Source of the DNA: Epiperipatus broadwayi
Lineage: Eukaryota; Onychophora; Udeonychophora; Euonychophora; Peripatidae
Length of the DNA: 64,000 nt
Assembly: GCA_028023455.1 (NCBI GenBank)
Contig: JAQFVV010012489.1
Location: forward strand, 2,605,881-2,669,880
Direction of reading: 5' to 3'
The notes under the pieces are model-generated. The model was not told the origin of the DNA. It did not search any database and saw only the letters and a program-made list of their open reading frames with translations. Shown piece after piece: positions 47,801 through 60,137 of the stretch (position 1 is its first letter; the number at the start of each line of letters is the position of its first letter). The position numbers and the translations under genes were made by a program.

Positions 47801-50389
47801 AAAATTCAAACTCAGGACATTTATAAGAAGTGAAAGTGATCGGGTAACTATGAACTTTCTTTAACAGATTTTTATTCTTACTTATTAAAAGTAAACCTTA
47901 ATTTACTGGTCAAAGCAATTTTTCTTTTGATACAGAAACATTAAAGACTTGTTTATCTATAGTTATTTGCAATATCACACAACATAGCACAAACATAGTT
48001 TAAATCTTTAAACTTAAATTTTTCATTATTTTTTATTATTTTTTTATATTATATATTGTAATGTTGAAATGTTTTTTTTTTTTTTTTTAATTGTTCTTCA
48101 GTTGTTAATGATAATGAGCAACCTATAAATATATGCATTTATAATGTTTTTTTATTTTATCTTGTTGCATATTAAAATTAATATCATGTATTTTATTTTC
48201 TTTTGCTAAAAGGTTGCAAAAATATTTTTATATATGTAATTTGTGGGTATACATTTTAAACATATATGTTAACATTACCGAATGTGTGCATGTGTAACTG
48301 CTTATACAAACATGTCAAGGAATAGGTTATATATAAATAGTTTAAATATGAGAAATTATAAAGCAAGGCTTACATATGAATGGAAGTGAAATAAAACACA
48401 CAGGATACATATGAAATTTATTTTATGATATAATAAGTTAGGAAAGACTTAAGTAAGCATTCCATAAAATGTATTTTTTTAAGCCAGCTTATTTTAAAAT
48501 ATCCAGAAATGACAAACCTATATATTAAGTTTATTTGCTTGTGCTTATATAAATTTTTATATTAATTTTTGTATTGAATTAATGTAATAATAAGCCATTT
48601 ATTTAATTATTGATTTGATTTTAAAGAAAGAAAGAAAGAGTAATAGTATTAATAAAATATAATTATATATATCTTAATTGGTTTTCCGAGTTCTTATTAA
48701 AAAAATATTGTTGTGTTTTTCTTGTCTTGATTCTATCATTTTAATTCATCATCATCGCTCACAGATATTAAGAATCATCATTCGTAAATATTGAGCAATC
48801 ACTTGCAAATATTAAGTGCTCGCAAAACGTTAAGTAAACTAGAATATTAATTTATCTTTAAATATTCAAGGATTATGCTTGATAATAACCAGGTTTTAGT
48901 AATTATAGTTCAACAATAGAAAGCTAAAATTGTGTTATGTCCATGAGTTTTGATCATCCTCATCAAAGATGGATATATTATTGATTAAAAACACTGTTTC
49001 AAATAATACTATACAAGAGTTATGATTGCCATCATCATCATTAATAAATTATAATCATTAAATCTAATGTTTAGCATAATTAATATATGTAGTAAATAAA
49101 GATTTATAGAAAGATGAATATCATGATAGAGATTCATGATGATATTCATCATCACTAGTATTATTAAATCTAATTTTAACTATAAAAGTATTTTAGTAAA
49201 TAACTATAAACTTATATAAATGCTAGTAAGTGTAGTATTTAAATCTCAGTTTGAAATAGGATAATTTTTAATAAATGCATATGAGTTTATAAAGATTAAT
49301 TTATTGTTGTGAGTTTATTAATAAGCTATGGTTAGTATCATAATTATTATTATTATCATCATATCACTATTATTATCATTTATCATTATTATCATCATCA
49401 TTATCGCCTTTATATTGAGATAAATAATCTAGTTAAATGGCCATCAATATTAATAATGGTTTTCACGATGCTTGTTTAGAAGCCATTAATAAGATGATAC
49501 TTGTCTGTTCATCAATATACATAAAATGAGCTAGCAATGTCTATAGGAGTCTTTGATATATAATATAAATTTTGGTAATATTGGGATCTTGTAATTTTAT
49601 AAATATAGATAAAATGTAAGAATGTCATTTTTTCATTAGTCATCCAAGTCAGGTGTGATAAAAATGTACCGAATGAGTTTGAACTCAGTACACTCTAAAC
49701 AGATATTTATCTAGATTTAAAACAATCTAGTGGTGCTTGTGGGAAAACACATATACTTAGCTAAACTGAATAAAGAGTGATATAATCCCTTTCCAACTTC
49801 ATAATATTAACTTTATATAATATATATTTTATAAACTGTCATGAGTAGCACCAGTGTGTGCATGTGACCATGAATGGTCTTATATGGTTGGAAAGAAGAA
49901 TAGGAAGGATTCTTTGTTAAAAGAACCTAGTATGGGAGATAAGCATAATGCACTCCAGGAATCTCAAAGTGGGTAATTTTATTCAGTTGCTATATTTAAT
50001 ATTCTTTTATTTGATGACAATGGCCAGTATGTTTTATTGTTCAAATGACATCCCCAATATTTAGATATTATTAAATCTTTAATGATGATAGTTTTAATTG
50101 TCATTGTTGTTATTTTATATGGAGAAATGAGATAATTTATTTATTTCATTACTAATGTGACAGAATTAATGTTTAGGATAGTTGCAATCGGGCTATAATG
50201 TTATATTTAGTTATTGAATTATGGCAACTATCATTTCATCACTCATCTATTTATCTATACTGTGACAATGTTTACTTACTGTTACAAATAACAGATTAGA
50301 TAAACATATATGTTAATAATGGATCATTTTCTATCAATTTATTATTATTTTGTTACAAATGTCTTCTTTCAGTTACAAATATTATTGTA
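47801..50389. other. AT-rich DNA with small trinucleotide tracts
   Basis: ATT/ATC trinucleotide mixture at 49343-49410, and a short palindromic GATGAATATCATGATAG/GATATTCATC pair near 49112-49152. No coding signal. Confidence 0.5.
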
Positions 50390-50397
50390 AATATATA

Positions 50398-50457
<60 letters not shown>
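50390..50457. repeat. TA dinucleotide microsatellite
   Basis: An uninterrupted run of about 30 TA units. The Tyr-Ile frame across it is an artefact. Confidence 0.95.
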
Positions 50458-50459
<2 letters not shown>

Positions 50460-52650
50460 GAAGAAAAATAAGAAACAGGAATTGTTCTTAAAATTAATGA
50501 AATAGCTTTAATAAAAGTGGAATAGAAAAAAAATAGATTAGTGCTGCGAAAATGATTTGGTAATAAGAAATAAAAAGAATATGACTTTAACATATAATGA
50601 CTTTAGAGGAAGGGGACATTTAACTTGGCTAACAAGAATACTAATGTGAGTTCAGGGTCACTTTTGACTTTTGACATCATGTCAATAGCTATGAAATCAT
50701 GTGATACAGAACTTTATTTCAAATATACAATAAGATCAAATAAATGCTTTCTGTTGTTCATGATGTTATTTCCTCAAATAATATCCATTGCGAATCATGA
50801 TGATATTTTAAAAAGTAAATATATAATACGAAATGCTTCAACAACTTTGCAAAAAATTATATAGTTATGCATTTAAATAATATCTTTAATCTACTCTATG
50901 GAATAGCTCTTACAAAAATAAAAAGTTAGTTATTGAAAATGAATAATAAACTTAATAAGTTAGAGATTATATTTTGAAAGTTAAACACGAATAAAACAAT
51001 TATTTTCTTTTTACTTAAATGATTGAATATCAAACAACTGCAAATGCAGATTTAAAGTTCTTTTTAAAATCTACCTTGTTTATATCATTCGATAAGGTTC
51101 TGTTTTCTTTCCATATTAATTCTAAGTAATCTGAGTAATACATTGTCTTTGATCTTTTTAATGCCAAAGAATCGTTACAGCATTGGGAAGATTGCGTTCT
51201 CTTATGTGTATATTAAATAAAAAGAGATTAATATGTGCATGCATAGAAAACATCTTAAAATTAATTTAAGATTTCATTTATTTATTCAGAAAAAAGATTT
51301 AAAATGTTAGTTATATTTAAATATAATTATTTCTTTTTAAAACCATGCATCCAGTTATCCACATCTATATCTTCTGTTTTTTTTATATATTATTGTTTCG
51401 CAATTACCTTAGCAATTGTAAACTTTAATAATTAAAATATAAATAATGCAACTTTATAATAATTAATATTTGACAGTGTTATAAACGATGATTTGAGCAG
51501 CTCGGATTTTATTACAAACTTCATTTAAGTGTGATTCAAGCCATGACATTCATATCAAACTTCTAATTTACATATTTTAGAATAATAAACCTATCAAATG
51601 CAATTCCTAAAATTATTATTACATTTAAACAGTTAAATATTATTAAATTTTGAAATTTCAGATAAAATCCTTTTACTCTGATACATAGTAGTGCAGAAAT
51701 GATATCACATTCCACTTATTTTTATTTCTTTTGCAGTACATAATTTCAAACAATGGATTTAAAATATTTTCATTATCAATGCTAGACATATACTGAATAA
51801 ACTATATATATATTTCTATGGGTAATCCATTTAACAAATCAGCTATTTCTATGAATACTTTTCCATGCATCTGCCAATGAACAATATTTATACCCATATT
51901 AGATAGTGCATCAATAAGCCATATTCTTTAAAATAAATATAAAGACAAAAACAGCAACCCACAAAGATAATTTAATTATATTACAGTATACTATAAGATG
52001 ATTAACTATTAGTTATAGATGCAATTTTAAAATGGTATGTTCATGAAAATACTTTTACATCTGGATAGAAGCATAAAAATATTTGTGGATCATACATTAA
52101 TTCAAAAAGTAATTTAATTAACAAAAAAATCACTAATTGTTGCTTTATTTAGCAAAACATTGTTTTTCATATGGACAATTTACAGAGAACATTCAAAAGC
52201 TTTTAACTTAAACTTTTTAAAAGGTTGATGTAAAAAACATACTACCACATAGTAGAAAGTTAATAATTGACAAAACATTATCACAACTATGAATTCTACA
52301 TTGTTAATTTTTTATAATTTAAAATTAATTTTAAAACATTTTTCCTCTTATAAATATTAAACAATATAAATGTTTAAAGACAAATAAAGAAGCTTAGCTA
52401 GTTGTAATTTTTCTTTCAATTCTTAATCCTTTATGCATTGAATCTATGTATACATATAATAACATTTAATATACTTGTCATTAATTACTTTTTACAATGT
52501 TATAAATTTTATTTATTCTTAGATAATACTTCATTACAATTTCAACTAATTAGCAGTCATCATCAAAGTTATGTATTTAAATATATATAATAAACAACTA
52601 CACAGACCATATAGAGCAAAGTTATAATAATGTTAATTAAGCATGTTTTC
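50458..52650. other. AT-rich DNA with nothing recognised
   Basis: A plus-strand frame at 50625-50864 (79 codons) is slightly more balanced in composition than chance frames nearby, but has no domain, and no splice partner could be recognised. Confidence 0.45.
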
Positions 52651-52654
52651 ACAG

Positions 52655-52737
52655 AGATAAAGCTCTCTATATGAAAGTTTTGTTTCTGTGAAAGCAGTTT
52701 GTGTAAGCATAAAGAATGGTGATCATGTGATGCTTTA
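52655..52737 (-). mobile_element. Family A element, short hairpin copy
   Basis: TTTTCACAGAGATAAAGCTC pairs loosely with the complementary GTTTTGTTTCTGTGAAA, then GCATAAAGAATGGTGATCAT then GTGATG gives the family A outer end. It resembles the right end of copy 1 at 8063-8206. It directly abuts the foldback at 52731. Confidence 0.65.
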
Positions 52738-53127
52738 ATAGTTTAATTAAGCATGATGTGCTTAACATGCTTTTAACTTAAAAAGTCATAAATGTAGCAT
52801 TAATTGTGATGGGAGTGTGGGCAAATGGTTGCATGCTCTCAAATGCACCCACTTCAACATCATCTGCACAGAGCACACTCCTGCAAAACACAAAATCAAA
52901 GAAGTGTGGCATATATCAAGGGATAAACCTGTCAATAACAAAAGGTAGTGCTGCATCCCCCTTTTCATAAAAAGGCCTATTCAATCTACATAACCTCAAA
53001 TGCAAAAATTAAGTAGATAAGCCTGCTTACAATATATCTGTATATGCCAACACTCCCATTACAATTACTGCTATATTTAAATCAAAAGCATGCTAAGCAC
53101 ATCATGCTTAATTAACTTTATTAAAGC
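52731..53127. mobile_element. Foldback element with long TIRs
   Basis: The left arm from 52731 (GCTTTAATAGTTTAATTAAG then CATGATGTGCTTAACATGCT) is inverted at the right end (AGCATGCTAAGCACATCATG then CTTAATTAACTTTATTAAAG, to 53127). A further matching pair is GTGATGGGAGTGT and ACACTCCCATTAC, making TIRs of about 70-90 bp with gaps. The interior (about 52820-53040) is less AT-rich and unrecognised; the minus frame 52786-52968 has no domain. Confidence 0.8.
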
Positions 53128-53332
53128 TTTGCTATATACATTCTGTGTATTTGAGTCGCATGGCTAAGATAAGGTTTATATTTGTAAAAATCAGAGCAAG
53201 TTTTAATAATAAAAAACAATTGCTAAATTTTCTCATTTTAAAAATCTTTTATACTTGATGAACATTATTGAAAATAATTATATTAAATAGATGATAATTT
53301 CAAGATTGAGTTAAATGAAATTATGTAATGCT

Positions 53333-53572
<240 letters not shown>

Positions 53573-54220
53573 GATGTTATTTACAATGTTAATGATTCCA
53601 GTATTTCATAATGGATTTATTATATGGAATGTGGATATAATTTTGCACATTCATACGATTCAAAATGTTCAACATTAATGTCAGAAATTGATAATGCTTA
53701 AAAAAATCAGTAAGTTTAGGTAATAAGTTGTTTAATCATAGACTTGTTAGTGACATGTTAATATTGCAAAAGATAGTGAAAGGGGAAATAGATATTTTCT
53801 GAGTTGGAGACGAAGATACAATATAGAATCCCTTAACTGAATGATAAAAATACAAAAGTATTTTATATACCTCATTTTCACTCTAAGTGTTTGAAAAGAT
53901 CTATATTGGTTAGATTGCCAGATTTTTATGATAAATATTTCAAAAACATTGATATTTTTCATTTATCAACTAATAGCTTTAAAAAAGCAATTCGACAGTT
54001 ATTGAGCTATAATAACAATTAAATATAAACTTTTTTGGTCTTGTTGTACTGTATGTTTACATGTTAATAAACATTGAATTGAATTGACTTGAATTATTAT
54101 TATTATTGTTATTATCATCATCATCATTATTATTATTACTATTTAATACAAATAACAATAAATACAAAAAAATTAAACAATCAATGTTTATTATTACTAT
54201 TATAAAATTTATTTTAAATT

Positions 54221-54711
54221 AATACACTGTACAGGCTTACCCACACATGCACATATATAATGTAATATACTAAGGATTCGAACTCAGACTTTCACATGAC
54301 CCTCAGCTCTCCATGCCATCTCATATTGCTGACCCACCTGATCATACACACATTGAAAAGAAATAATCACCAATGTAAGTATTTCATGCTAAACCAGCAA
54401 TCATCAATTGATCCAGATTACTATCTTTACACATATATACAATCAGTGCTCAGCTTTATATTAAGATAGCCAATCTTCATACTTTAATGGACAGGCTTCA
54501 AACTACTCCAAACCACAACTCTTCAGTGATCCATTTCATTGAAAATCTGATGATGAAATGTTCAAAGTCCACATTAGGGCCCAAGATTGTCATCCTAACT
54601 ATGTTGACCATTTAGTCATTTTGACCCCTCATGTACTGGAGAATAATCCATTTATATACATGTACAAGGGATGGGCAGACCTTTAACACACTATGCTTTA
54701 ATATGCAAATT
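54221..54711 (-). mobile_element. SINE-bearing repeat unit, copy 1 of a 491-bp tandem duplication
   Basis: Starts AATACACTGTACAGGCTTAC. On the minus strand 54272-54342 carries the second-type SINE head: B box GTTCGAATCC, and upstream CAGCAATATGAGATGGCATG. The rest of the unit (CTTCAAACTACTCCAAACCA, GACCCCTCATGTACTGGAGA) is unrecognised. The next copy begins at 54712. Confidence 0.85.
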
Positions 54712-55203
54712 AATACACTGTACAGGCTTACCCACACCTGCACATATATAATGTAATATATTAGGGATCCAAACTCAAGACTTTCACATGACCCTCAGCT
54801 CTCCATGCAATTCTCATATTGCTGACCCACCTGATCATACACACGTTGAAAAGATAAATAATCACCAATGCACATATTTCATGCTAAACCAGAAATCATC
54901 AGTTGATCCAGATTACTATCTCCACACATGTATACAATCAGTGCTCAGCTTTATATTAAGATAGCCAATCTTCATACTTTATTGTACAGGCTTCAAACTA
55001 CTCCAACCCACAATTCCTCAACCATCCATTTCATTGAAAATTTGATGATAGAATGTTCAAAGCCTATGTTAGTATTGAGGTTGTCATCCTACCCATGTTT
55101 ACCATTTAGTCATTCTGACCCCTCATACTGGAGAATAATCCATTTACATACAAAGCCACATTAGTGCCAAGATTGTCATCCTATCCATGTTGCCTATTTA
55201 GTC
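54712..55203 (-). mobile_element. SINE-bearing repeat unit, copy 2
   Basis: Collinear with the previous unit from AATACACTGTACAGGCTTAC onward, with small differences (GGATCCAAACTC in place of the GGATTCGAACTC B box, so its pol III promoter is damaged). Near 55145-55225 a fragment of the unit end (AAGATTGTCATCCTATCCAT) is repeated a third time. Confidence 0.85.
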
Positions 55204-55380
55204 ATTCTGACCCTTCATGTACTGGAGAATAATCGATGTACATGCATATATATGTAAATGGATTATTCTCCAGTACATATATTGATTATTTATCTTTTCA
55301 AAGTGTGTATGATCAGGTGAGTCAGAAATATGAGATGGCATGAAGATCTGAGGGTCATGTGAAAGTCTGAGTTCGAATTT
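55204..55380 (+). mobile_element. Inverted copy of the SINE-bearing unit
   Basis: GTACTGGAGAATAATCGATG (55222) is answered by GGATTATTCTCCAGTAC (55260-55276), forming a palindrome centred on a TATATATG run. The plus-strand SINE follows, with GATCAGGTGAGTCAGAAATA and the B box GAGTTCGAATTT, then stops at about 55380. The whole 54221-55380 block is two direct copies plus one inverted partial copy. Confidence 0.8.
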
Positions 55381-55440
55381 ATTTTATTAAAATTAACCAA
55401 CCTTACAATTCAATTGATTAGCAACCTTCTTCAAAGCTAT

Positions 55441-55463
55441 AAGATATATATATATATATATAT
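55441..55463. repeat. TA microsatellite abutting family L
   Basis: TATATATATATATATATAT immediately before the TGTAACG end of the family L copy. Confidence 0.8.
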
Positions 55464-57530
55464 TGTAACGAGACAGCGTTACATCAATGTTAAATCTAGG
55501 ATACATCGATAAACACACACACACACCAGCAAGCAACATAAAACACTCGTAACTTTATTTTCGTAATTAGTAATAGTTTTCTTTCTCTCATAAATACATT
55601 TATAAAACACATTGATAAAATGCAGACGGTAAAACGTCTAATTAAATGATTAAAGCCTTTAGATAATAAAAATAATAACAAAAAATAATTTGCTCTCCTA
55701 AATAATAAAATATAATATGCACTCCTAAAATAATAAAAATAATTATCAATCAAAATCACCACGGGGAATTAAAAAATGTTTATTTAGAAATATAATTTTA
55801 ACTAGAATAAAACTTATAGAAAAGATTTGAGGAAAAGATAAATGCTCGACTTCTAAATTTAAAATAACTTGTATTGTTCTAGTAAAACACACGCACACAC
55901 GCATGCCTTCGAGGTGTGAAGGAATAAGGTTGGTTGAGTGAGATTGCAAAATGAGATTGTCCCAAAATAAATATTGCCTTTAGCACAAAGAGTGAGTGAG
56001 CAGGTACCTCAAACGCGGACCTGAACGACAACTCCAAGAACAGGGAACTATGGGGGTAGATTGGATCCCAAGATAAGGATCAACCTTTATAAATACTAGT
56101 CAAAACCTGTTCATTGATTAATTTGTGATTAATTTTTGATGAATTGGTAAAAATTTGTAAAAATTTGGTTAAATTGGTTGAATGCAGTTCGATTCGATTC
56201 ATTTCGATTGATACATTCTCATTATGTGTTTTTTATTTTCCAATTCTCAGTACGCTGAATTACCACCTGCTCATTTATTCCGATGCTTATGCTTTTATTT
56301 AAAATTAGAATTGTTCTGAATTAGCTTGGTTATTCCTCAATATTTAAAATGATCATCATGAAATTAATACCAAGAGCGTCGACTGTCATGAGGGGCTAAT
56401 AAACCCTTCAGTGACTGATCGGCGCTCCGCTACTGAAATATCTCCGAAGCTATGAAATTCTGATAACATCGTCGCGTTAAGTGAATGCTCCTCATAAAAG
56501 AAATGTTCCGTAAAACACCCAAACTCGTCCAGACCAATCGACCTTCGTTGCAACCAAGACAAATCCTAGGTAAATATGTTTTTTTTTATTCTGTTCACTC
56601 ACTCAATTAATAAACTCGTAAGGCAATCTCGTAATTAACCAACATAAATTTACTCAAATAAATCTTAAGACTTTCCTCGTCATGATAGTTTATCTTTGTT
56701 ACTGAACTTTGTAAACATGAACTTTGAACTTAAGTGAAGCTAAGGAAAGATTATATATTTATCAAATAGAAAGGAACTTTCTCGTTATTCAAATTGTGTT
56801 ATGAATACTTATGGTTCTCTGTGGGCGTGAATGTATGTGCGCGTGTGTAATAAATCAATTAATAATGTTTTGTAATAAATCAATTAATAATGTTTTGTAA
56901 TAAATCAATTAATAATGTTTTCTTTTCATATTTAATAAACTTGTTCAATATCTAATCAAGTCGAGCATATCTCAAATCTTTTCACACACTATCGAAACCG
57001 TAGTTTATTTATGCTTTGATAACTTATCTTTGAAGTAGATTTAGTTAATTTTAATTTTCATTTAGTTATTTTATTAATTATGTCACCATCGTGCCGTAAG
57101 TCACGATGTTTCTTATTTCACCTTAGTTAAGATAGATTTAAGAGCGGGCGGGTCTATAATCAAAGTAAACGTCAATAAATTATGTTATATACAATAAAGC
57201 GGGGGGATGAACTTGTAAGCCTTGTGTTCAGGGCGTAAGCGAACAACCTCATAGGTCAGTGATAACCAATAAATAATCTTTATGCCGTGATCGACTTACT
57301 AGAAAACCTTGCTGATCTTCATTAGCGGACAACGCGTCTTCTCCGGGAGGAGTCATTCTAGAAACAAGCATGTAACAACCTTGAGACACCTTATTGGTCC
57401 ATGCTGGGAGTTTTGAGCTAGTGGGTGGGATTAGACTTCGAAATCGTTTTGACATGATGTAAGGTGATGCGAGTAGTTAAAATCAACTTAAATAATCGTA
57501 TCTGGCGCCCCCTTATGTGGATCGTGAATA
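55464..57530 (+). mobile_element. Family L element, copy 3 (LTR-like)
   Basis: Opens with TGTAACGAGACAGCGTTACA (a near palindrome) after a TA run. Toward its end it has GAGCTAGTGGGTGGGATTAG (57416), then CGTATCTGGCGCCCCC (57497-57512) followed by TTATGTGGATCG. This is the same order as the two minus-strand copies. It is much less AT-rich than its surroundings, so it is probably younger or longer conserved. TGGCGCC immediately after the repeat would be a typical primer-binding site (tRNA-Lys type in many retroelements). Frames at 57249-57455 (minus), 55496-55762 (minus) and 57464-57670 (plus) have no domain. A threefold AATAAATCAATTAATAATGT array is at 56845-56921. No gag/pol follows, so a solo LTR is the simplest reading. 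Confidence 0.6.
56845..56925. repeat. Short tandem array, ~27-bp unit, three copies
   Basis: AATAAATCAATTAATAATGT plus TTTGT is repeated three times almost exactly. Confidence 0.9.
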
Positions 57531-58440
57531 ACTGTCGATGTAAGAAAAAAAATAAAGCCTTACGCTATGTCATGTTTGTTTCGAAGCCCGTAATCTCGGG
57601 GATAGATATAGGGTCACAGTTACAATATATATATACACAAACTATTCATGCATTTATGTACATCTTCTAGCTTTGAGAAAGATTGTTGGTCATTCAAAAT
57701 TATTCATGTAAGGTCTATTAATTTTAATAAAATAAGCATTATAACAGTAATATGAAGATGAATTTATTTACTTTTTTAATAATTTTAGCAGTGCATAAAA
57801 AAAAGTAAGTTGATAATATTTAGTAAACAATCAATATAAAAATAAAATGGAAATTGTATTTCTCATCCAGATAATTTTAATATATTTTAATGGAATAGGT
57901 AAGGAAGTTTTGGTTGCTAATAATGTTAAGAACTCATCAAACTTTTCTGACAAATATTTTTACATCAGGTGCTATTTTTTTTAACATTGTCATTTTATTT
58001 ATAAGTCAGTGCAACATCTAATTCAATAGAAAAGTAAAAAATTAAGAATTTATAATATGAAGTCCCTGGTTCCCTACGATAGTGAACAATGATCAATGAC
58101 TGTTTAATTGTCATGTAGTGTCTGTCAGTTAATCCCCATTTTCTTGATAAATAGGTAATAGATAATAGTTAATCACCATACTTCCAAAACTTTAATAAAA
58201 TATATTAATTAATAATTTAAACACAGATAATAATAGATATATTTATGAAATATACCTTTAAAACAGTTATCAAAATTCTAAATGTTAATAGTCTGATTCC
58301 AATTTTGAATCTTATTTTATAAAATTAACTAATTTCTTGATTAATTCTAATTATTTCAGTAATAAAAATTTGTTATAGATAAATTACTGATTCATTAATA
58401 GTCTGCAATAACAAAATAATTTAAAGAAGATTCTTTTTAA
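57531..58440. other. AT-rich DNA with nothing recognised
   Basis: No domain, no repeat match. Confidence 0.5.
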
Positions 58441-59480
58441 CTTCAGAAACATTTGTACTAGAATATCCTTATCATCATTTTCAATCATTAGCAATCCATT
58501 TTAAAATAAAGATCCCTCCCATGTGATCACATTCTAGGTTCTTTACAATTTTTTTGAACTCAGTTAAAAATTTCAATTGTTCATTTATTATTATCTCTTT
58601 TAGCAATATACCTAGCCCTAATACATTCTTTGAAATGATGTCAGTAATATGTATCTATACTTTTATCCATGTATTTTATTATTGAATACTTCTCATTACT
58701 CCTAATGTACATTTCTCCACCCTTTATTGAGTAATCTGAAGTTTCTGTTTTGCAGTTTTGTTAAGTGTCCAAATCTCAAATTCTATAAATAAAAAGTAGT
58801 TATAAAAACTTTCATTTTCAAACACATAACCATATTTTGTTTTAATATTGTTATTTGTAATAAAAGCACTTTGTTCAAGTTTAATTAACTTCAAGTAATT
58901 CATCATTATCAATCTTTATTTTCTTCTTTTGAAAAGATTCATTGAACATTACTTTAAACTTTTTAGCATTTATTTTTTACTTCAACTAATAACTCTTGCA
59001 ACATTTCATGAAGCTTTGAAGCATTATTTGCAAAAAAATTACATCACCTGAAAATTCGTGAGCCCCATTTACTTTAACTCCTTCTGTAAAACACTTTAGA
59101 GATATACAGTCACCCTGTTGTATACTCTTCTCAATGTTAATCTTCTTATTATCACTATGTAATGCAATAATTGTTGTTGCATTCTGATATTTTTCAAAAT
59201 ATGATAAAATTACTTGATGATCCAAGACTTTGATCATCGAAGAAATGTTTATAGATTCAAATGCCTTTTATTATCTACAAATCCAAAGCATAATGGCAAC
59301 TCATACTCATTAATCTTTTGCATAACTTCTCCTAATATATGGATGAGACCTACTGTGCTAAAACTACTATTAAATCCAGCTTGCTCTTTTGGTTGGTTAA
59401 TATTCAAAGTTTGCTGTAAATGAGTTGTAATAATTGTGGTAAAATTTCTGTATAGAATTGATTGTTGGCAAATTTATATT
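58440..59480 (-). pseudogene. RTE-clade LINE remnant (RT and C-terminal region)
   Basis: Minus strand, opposite to 40820-43520. The segment 58986-59237 encodes IALHSDNKKINIEKSIQQGD then CISLKCFTEGVKVNGAHEF, matching the RT block that reads IRLHDDTRKINIEKSVRQVD in the other copy. This copy keeps QQGD, the canonical RT motif where the other has RQVD. The segment 58724-58912 encodes FEIWTLNKTAKQKLQITQ, equivalent to YEAWTLNRSAMQRLQTTQ. The upstream RT part near 59240-59450 is present in other frames (QSKLDLIVVL, KLCKRLMSMSCHYALDL). Stops and frameshifts: inactive. Its 5' end meets an oppositely oriented RTE piece at 59493. Confidence 0.85.
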
Positions 59481-59492
59481 CCAAATGTTTAA

Positions 59493-59565
59493 ATAATAGT
59501 GAACCAGATGATTGGAAGAATGTAGTGCTAACATTGATATTTAAAAAGTTGTACAAAAGATATTG
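59493..59565 (+). pseudogene. RTE fragment in opposite orientation
   Basis: Encodes EPDDWKNVVLTLIFKKLYKR, equivalent to VPDDWMNAIL..IFKKDNKE at 42285. It lies head-to-head with the minus-strand RTE remnant, so the two are either separate insertions or one copy rearranged by inversion during insertion. Confidence 0.7.
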
Positions 59566-59577
59566 GAAGATATTATA

Positions 59578-59648
59578 CTAATATATATATATATATACTA
59601 TATATATATATATTAGTATTTATCTTATATATATATATATATATATAA
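59578..59648. repeat. TA microsatellite palindrome
   Basis: ATACTAATATATATATATAT, a near mirror inverted copy ending ATTAGTAT, then a second TA run to 59648. Sits directly at the end of the RTE fragment. Confidence 0.85.
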
Positions 59649-60130
59649 AGGCTAATTTTAGATTTTAGTTTTACCAAAAAATAGATTACACTTAGACAAT
59701 GTTTATAATTATATTTTATAGTGAAGCAAGCTCCTGGACTTTCTCAATCATTTATTCCCAGCTGCTTGGAATTTAGCTTGTTACAATATTCTATTTATTT
59801 TTGTTTTCTAGAGATTTTAATAAAGGTGAAGATGAAAAAATAATTTCTTTAGATTTTCACTCAGATATTTTATAGTAGTGAATTGAATTTTTTTAAAAAG
59901 ATTAGGTTTCATTTTTTAATTGATTAGTTCAGATATCTAGTCTATCTATTCGAAAATCATTAATTTTCTCCAGACTTTTAGAGCTGCTCTTAATAAAATT
60001 AATTCGGTCCACTTTTTTGTATTTTCTTCTTTAAGAATCATAAATAAACTTTCTGTAAAATTGTAACTTCTTTATACAGATTTCTTACAATTTGGAAAAC
60101 TTGTTCACAAAAAAAGCAAAACAAATTTTA
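59649..60130. other. AT-rich DNA with nothing recognised
   Basis: No repeat or coding match. Confidence 0.5.
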
Positions 60131-60137
60131 TTTAATG

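Noticed and set aside
49343-49410. ATT/ATC tract, considered as an RTE 3' tail
   Set aside because: No RTE coding sequence precedes it on either strand within 1 kb; treated as a simple repeat.
57249-57455. 68-codon minus-strand frame of balanced composition
   Set aside because: Lies antisense within family L copy 3; no equivalent frame in the other copies and no domain.
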